Source: an uncultured Lachnospiraceae bacterium (GTDB taxonomy: Bacteria > Bacillota > Clostridia > Lachnospirales > Lachnospiraceae). From it: a DNA stretch of 33,531 bases. The notes beneath the pieces are model-generated. The model worked only from the letters and a program-made list of their open reading frames with translations. It searched no databases and was not told the origin of the DNA. How positions within the stretch are numbered: the first letter of the stretch is position 1; the number at the start of each line of letters is the position of its first letter. A program made the translations under genes and the position numbers. This document shows positions 30,282 through 33,531 of this stretch, piece after piece. Where the stretch lies: the NCBI GenBank assembly GCA_902783965.1, contig CACZSY010000178.1:1-33531 (forward strand), written 5' to 3'.

Positions 30282-31625
30282 GTATTTAATTGTAAATGTT
30301 GTCCCGTTTCCATCCGAATCAACGCTTATCTGTCCGTTATCTTCGTTAATGATCGCTTTTGCCAGGGAAAGCCCTATTCCCACGCTGTCTGAAGATGAAT
30401 TCTCTCCTTTATAAAAACGTTCAAAAATATGTGGCAGATCTTTGGCAGAAATCCCGCTGCCGTTATCCGCTATTCTGATCATTGAATAAACCTTATTCTG
30501 TTCACAATCAATCCTGATCTTTCCACCCTCATCGGAATGCTCCAGACAATTCTTTATAATATTGGTGATCGCTTCCTTCTGCCAGTGCGGATCACACATG
30601 ATGATCACCGGCTCCGGTTCTGAGATCTCGATCTTCACATTCTTAAGGTCGCAGAGCGCAGAAACATTTTTAACCGCGTCTGCTATTATTTCTCCCACAT
30701 CTGTCAGCTCCTTGCTGTAGCTTATCGTATTGGTGTCAAATTTTGAAAGCTTCAACAAAGACTGAACAAGAAATGTTATATTAAGTATTTCTCTTTTTAT
30801 ATTTCTTATAAACATCTCCCTTGTATCGTTGTCCATCTCCGGATCATCGATCATATTGTCAAGCATCACCAAAATTCCGGTCAGCGGCGTCTTAAGCTGA
30901 TGGGAAATGTCTTCAAGCGACCTTTTCAGTTTTCGCTTAGCCGAATCGGAATTATCGGCCGCCTCACGCAGCGTGATCGTCGTCTTATAAATCTCATGTC
31001 TAAGGATTGACAGCTCGTCCTCTGTGACCGAATCGATCCCAAGCTCATAATTTCTTTTGTTGATCTGCTGAATAATATTGGTGATCTCAGCAATATCCTT
31101 CGAATTATCCCTGTCAAATTTAAGAAATATCAGAATGATCATAAGTAATGCCGCCATTATCACGGCTTCATTGATCAACAAATATTTAAAATGTTCTCTC
31201 TCATTTTCAACGATCACCGAATCCTTGGAAATGTCTATCCCATATTTTTCAAGCAGTTTAATCGCCTTTTCGATGCTTTGAGTATTATCTCCGCCGTCGG
31301 CCGGCTTTGCTGTTTCTGCTTCGGTTTCGGCGTCGCCGTCGGCCGACTTTGTTGTTCCTGCTTCGGTTTCGGCATCGCCGTCGGCCGGCTTTGTTGTTCC
31401 TGCTTCGGTTTCGGCGTCGCCGTTCAACAGCTTTATGATCTCTTCTTCGGTCACTTCCGGATATTTCTCCTGTACAACTGCAATGAGCAGTACAAGCTTT
31501 TTATTATAATTCTCAGTATATCTGCGGTATTCAAAAACATTTAAAAATATACTGCCCGCCAGGAGAGCCACCGCCAAAGCCGCCATAAGAACGATATATT
31601 TTTTCAACCTGATTTTATTGTTCAT
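30267..31625 (-). CDS. Sensor histidine kinase with repeat-containing extracellular domain
   Basis: Membrane sensor kinase, 452 residues. Helix 1 is about 10-30, an extracellular domain spans about 31-149, and helix 2 is about 150-169. A short coiled linker follows, then the dimerisation domain with phospho-acceptor H242 in LEDISHQLKTPL. The ATP-binding domain has the N-box NIIKNCLEHS, DNGSGIS, FERFYKG and GIGLSLA. The outer domain contains three 14-residue repeats DGDAETEAGTTKPA (about 69-112). Its start overlaps the response regulator stop by 11 nt, so the two are translated together. Its position near an FtsX-type permease suggests a cell-envelope or antimicrobial-peptide stimulus; that is inference. 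Confidence 0.95.
   Translation of the reverse strand: MNNKIRLKKYIVLMAALAVALLAGSIFLNVFEYRRYTENYNKKLVLLIAVVQEKYPEVTEEEIIKLLNGDAETEAGTTKPADGDAETEAGTTKSADGDAETEAETAKPADGGDNTQSIEKAIKLLEKYGIDISKDSVIVENEREHFKYLLINEAVIMAALLMIILIFLKFDRDNSKDIAEITNIIQQINKRNYELGIDSVTEDELSILRHEIYKTTITLREAADNSDSAKRKLKRSLEDISHQLKTPLTGILVMLDNMIDDPEMDNDTREMFIRNIKREILNITFLVQSLLKLSKFDTNTISYSKELTDVGEIIADAVKNVSALCDLKNVKIEISEPEPVIIMCDPHWQKEAITNIIKNCLEHSDEGGKIRIDCEQNKVYSMIRIADNGSGISAKDLPHIFERFYKGENSSSDSVGIGLSLAKAIINEDNGQISVDSDGNGTTFTIKYGKEI
31296..31421. repeat. Three-copy 42-nt repeat in the kinase sensor domain
   Basis: Encodes DGDAETEAGTTKPA three times with small changes. High identity suggests a length-variable repeat in the extracellular region. 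Confidence 0.9.
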
Positions 31626-32271
31626 CGATCCTGTATCCCATGCCTTTTACTGTTACAATAATATCCGAACCTATCTTATCTCTTATCCGGTTCATATATA
31701 CTGTAACCGTGTGATCGTCAACATCGTTACCCGTCCACTCCCAGATCCTGTCAAGAAGAATATTTCTTGTGATAACTTTGTTAATATTAGAAAATAAAAG
31801 ACCTGTTATCTTGAGTTCAAGAGGGGTGAGTTCAATTTTTCTGCCATCGGTACACAATTCCTGTTTGTCCATATTGAATGCCACATTTTTGACACATACT
31901 ATTCTCTCCTGCTTAGAGCGCATAAGTATCTTGGCAACTCTTGCAAGAAGCTCCTTAGTACTGAACGGCTTTGTAACATAGTCCTCCGCTCCGATCTCAA
32001 GCCCTTTAACAATATCGTCCTCATCATCTCTTGCTGTTAGAAATATCGCCGGAATATTACGCGGTTTGATCTCTTTCTTATAAAAATCAAATCCGTTCCC
32101 ATCAGGCAAGGCAACATCGATCACTGCAAGCGCGATATCCGAATGCTGCCCCAAAAGCCGCACTGCCTGTCTGATATCTGCCGCCGGAAACGGTTCGTAT
32201 TCTTTCTTTTTAAAAGAATAAACAAGTCCCGCAGCTATTGATTCATTGTCTTCGAGAAGTAAGATCTTCAT
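31615..32271 (-). CDS. OmpR/PhoB-family response regulator
   Basis: DNA-binding response regulator, 218 residues. The receiver domain (1-115) has the acidic pocket LLLEDNE, phospho-acceptor D52 in VIDVALPDGNG, the switch threonine in FLTARDDEDD, and K101 in YVTKPFS. The winged-helix output domain (about 125-218) has ELTPLELKITGLL, DDHTVTVYMNRIRDKI and VKGMGYRI. GGAG lies 10 nt before the ATG. It is the first gene of the pair with the kinase. Upstream is an 11-nt direct-repeat array, the spacing that this regulator family recognises, so autoregulation is plausible. Confidence 0.95.
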   Translation of the reverse strand: MKILLLEDNESIAAGLVYSFKKKEYEPFPAADIRQAVRLLGQHSDIALAVIDVALPDGNGFDFYKKEIKPRNIPAIFLTARDDEDDIVKGLEIGAEDYVTKPFSTKELLARVAKILMRSKQERIVCVKNVAFNMDKQELCTDGRKIELTPLELKITGLLFSNINKVITRNILLDRIWEWTGNDVDDHTVTVYMNRIRDKIGSDIIVTVKGMGYRIDEQ

Positions 32272-32336
32272 TATGTTTCCACTCCGTTTTCGTTTTTCGT
32301 TAGTTTCTTTTAAGGGTTCAATATGATTTCCGTGTA

Positions 32337-32391
32337 ATTTCCCTATGATTTCCCTATGATTTCCCTATGATTTCCCTATGATTTCCCTATA
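32337..32391. repeat. 11-nt tandem direct repeats upstream of the response regulator
   Basis: Five units of TCATAGGGAAA on the minus strand (plus TTTCCCTATGA), 32337-32391. Diverged units continue in or near phase on both sides: TTACACGGAAA and TCATATTGAAC toward the gene, and CTATAGG-, TATATAGGAAA- and CCATAGCGGAAA-like units up to about 32432. Confidence 0.9.
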
Positions 32392-32450
32392 GCTTCTATG
32401 TGTTTCCTATATATTTCCGCTATGGTTTCCGTGGACAGCCTCGTGACAGT

Positions 32451-32609
32451 ACGTGTCAAACCCCATTTTCCCAGTTTCACACGCACTACTTCGCTGGATC
32501 TCTACGTGTCAAATCCCATTTCCCCAGTTTCACACGCACTACTTCGCCTGATCTCTACGTGTCAAATTACGTTTTCCCAATTTCACACGCATTCACGCAC
32601 CGCTTCACG
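32451..32609. repeat. Three-copy 53-nt tandem repeat
   Basis: Units start at ACGTGTCAAA in 32451, 32504 and 32557; the third diverges after CACACGCA. Each unit contains CGTGTCAAAC and GTTTCACACG, which can pair with one C-C mismatch. A single relative sits at 7566-7601. The rest of the 32272-32674 gap shows no gene. Confidence 0.92.
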
Positions 32610-32624
32610 CTCTCGCAATCCTCC

Positions 32625-32653
32625 CCACGAGGGAAAGCAAGCTTTCCCCGTGG
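32625..32653. repeat. 13-bp hairpin after the permease gene
   Basis: CCACG-A-GGGAAAGC, loop AA, GCTTTCCC-CGTGG, with a single bulge. It lies 22 nt past the permease stop. There is no T-run on the minus strand, so terminator function is uncertain. Confidence 0.8.
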
Positions 32654-32674
32654 TGTGACTTTATGACCGCTGAA

Positions 32675-33531
32675 TCATATATTTTCATTTCTGATCGTTT
32701 CTATTGTATTCAGGGTCTTGATCCTTCCCATCGAATACAGCATGATCACGTATATCAGCAAGAATACTGCGCCCGCTGCCATGAGCATTGCCGCTCCCGG
32801 CAGTGTGAAGGTAAATCCGATATCCGCCATCATTTTCTTATAGATGATAAACGATAGGATTATGCTTATCGGGATTCCCCAGAGCAGAGATTTAACTCCC
32901 ATGAATACGCTCTCAAGCCATATCATATGATTGAATTCCCTGTTTGTCATGCCCACCGAACGCAACATCGCAAATTCCTGCTTTCTCAGCTCCATATTGG
33001 TGGTAATGGTATTGAAAATGTTGGTAACGCCTATAAGCGAGATTACTATAATAAATCCGTACAGAAAAATACATATCAGCTTTACAAGGTTATCCATCTG
33101 GCGGTACTCTTCATCGTTGTTTGTGATATTGCATTCAACATCGGAAAACAGGGTTTCTATCTCATCCTGCAGCTTATCCGCTTCACTGCTTTTGTATACA
33201 ACGTTGATATGTCCGTATTTTTTCCAATCAGTCATCTCAACTATTTCGTCAAACATTTCATCCCTGACGATCAGTGTCGGATAATTCCAGCCCTTAAGAC
33301 CAAACGGAGCAGTGTTCGTAACCTTTGCGATCTTGATATCTTTCTTTTCTTCTTTTATAACTGATCCGTCTTCTCCGCTGTATTCCCTCAGGTTTCCGTT
33401 TATTATATCTCCGTCTTCAAAACTGAACATCCTGATATATCTGCTTTCGATCGTTCCATCTTCATTATACTTTTCCTGCTTAAACCAGTCAAACAGTATA
33501 CCTTTGTCTTTCGTGTCCTCATAATCAAGCC
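32675..33531 (-). CDS. FtsX-family ABC transporter permease, C-terminal part (cut by window end)
   Basis: The open frame runs through the window edge without a stop, so the N-terminus is missing. An internal ATG at 33430 is not a credible start, since coding sequence (LDYEDTKDKGILFDWFKQ) continues upstream. About 285 residues are visible: an extracellular MacB-like segment, then three C-terminal helices typical of FtsX/MacB/BceB permeases. These include LICIFLYGFIIVISLIGVTN, the cytoplasmic loop NMELRKQEFAMLRSVGMT, and the final YSMGRIKTLNTIETIRNENI. Such permeases expel or sense peptides and lipids with a partner ATPase, which would lie outside the window. It is 403 nt upstream of the response regulator and reads the same way, so it is a possible output or partner. 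Confidence 0.9.
   Translation of the reverse strand, partial: LDYEDTKDKGILFDWFKQEKYNEDGTIESRYIRMFSFEDGDIINGNLREYSGEDGSVIKEEKKDIKIAKVTNTAPFGLKGWNYPTLIVRDEMFDEIVEMTDWKKYGHINVVYKSSEADKLQDEIETLFSDVECNITNNDEEYRQMDNLVKLICIFLYGFIIVISLIGVTNIFNTITTNMELRKQEFAMLRSVGMTNREFNHMIWLESVFMGVKSLLWGIPISIILSFIIYKKMMADIGFTFTLPGAAMLMAAGAVFLLIYVIMLYSMGRIKTLNTIETIRNENI

Noticed and set aside
32451-32609. CRISPR array
   Set aside because: Whole 53-nt units are repeated with no unique spacers, and no cas genes are nearby. The same holds for 25078-25187.
1-33531. tRNA, rRNA, prophage or plasmid functions
   Set aside because: No cloverleaf, rRNA-like block, integrase, capsid, replication initiator or transfer gene was recognised.

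Overview
The window reads as chromosome of an anaerobic, probably spore-forming Clostridia, most likely a Lachnospiraceae-type gut or rumen bacterium. This is inferred, not measured. The grounds are strong AGGAGG ribosome sites, mid GC with AT-rich intergenic DNA, a DUF134-NifX metal protein typical of Clostridia, a degenerate LytM protein behind a sigma-F-like promoter, a soluble Hdr-type redox cluster, and an FtsX permease beside a two-component system. Nearly all genes lie on the minus strand; only a small membrane protein (23602-24039) and a cation/proton antiporter (27197-28384) are on plus.

Layout. 1-385: gene-free, repeat-rich. 386-2107: two paralogous exported proteins flanking a short lipoprotein. 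2393-7100: potABCD spermidine/putrescine ABC transporter, with a hairpin-rich insert between potA and potB. 7184-7510: small membrane protein. 7668-16991: eight tightly packed genes (transcribed hdrB, hdrC, hdrA, an MvhD-FlxC fusion, flxB, flxA, then an iron-sulfur subunit and a flavoprotein of the fumarate reductase/succinate dehydrogenase superfamily), behind a clear promoter at 17034-17062. 17327-22064: alpha-phosphoglucomutase and a secreted, membrane-anchored type I pullulanase. 22217-23329: rpsF-ssb-rpsR. 23602-27024: small membrane protein, hemolysin III, DUF134-NifX protein with long leader and palindromic operator candidates, and a stand-alone FakA-C-like protein. 27197-28384: CPA2 antiporter. 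28385-29177: gene-free repeat region. 29178-32271: SpoIIQ-like protein, histidine kinase, OmpR-type response regulator. 32675-33531: C-terminal part of an FtsX-family permease cut by the window end.

How the parts may work together. The Hdr-Flx block carries NAD(P)H input (FlxA), Fe-S wiring (FlxB, MvhD-FlxC), the bifurcating flavin protein (HdrA) and the HdrBC heterodisulfide-reductase arm. A soluble fumarate reductase-like pair is encoded in the same overlapping array. No membrane anchor or DsrC gene is present. The simplest reading is a cytoplasmic NADH-driven, flavin-based electron-bifurcating complex whose high-potential acceptor is fumarate or a similar unsaturated acid. This is the most interesting system here; the acceptor and the complex itself are inference.

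A second theme is intergenic repeats: at least eight unrelated tandem or inverted repeat families. They include a two-copy structured element with a compensatory base-pair change (10-86 and 28795-28885), a 27-nt repeat shared by two gene leaders, and an 11-nt helically phased array upstream of the response regulator gene.
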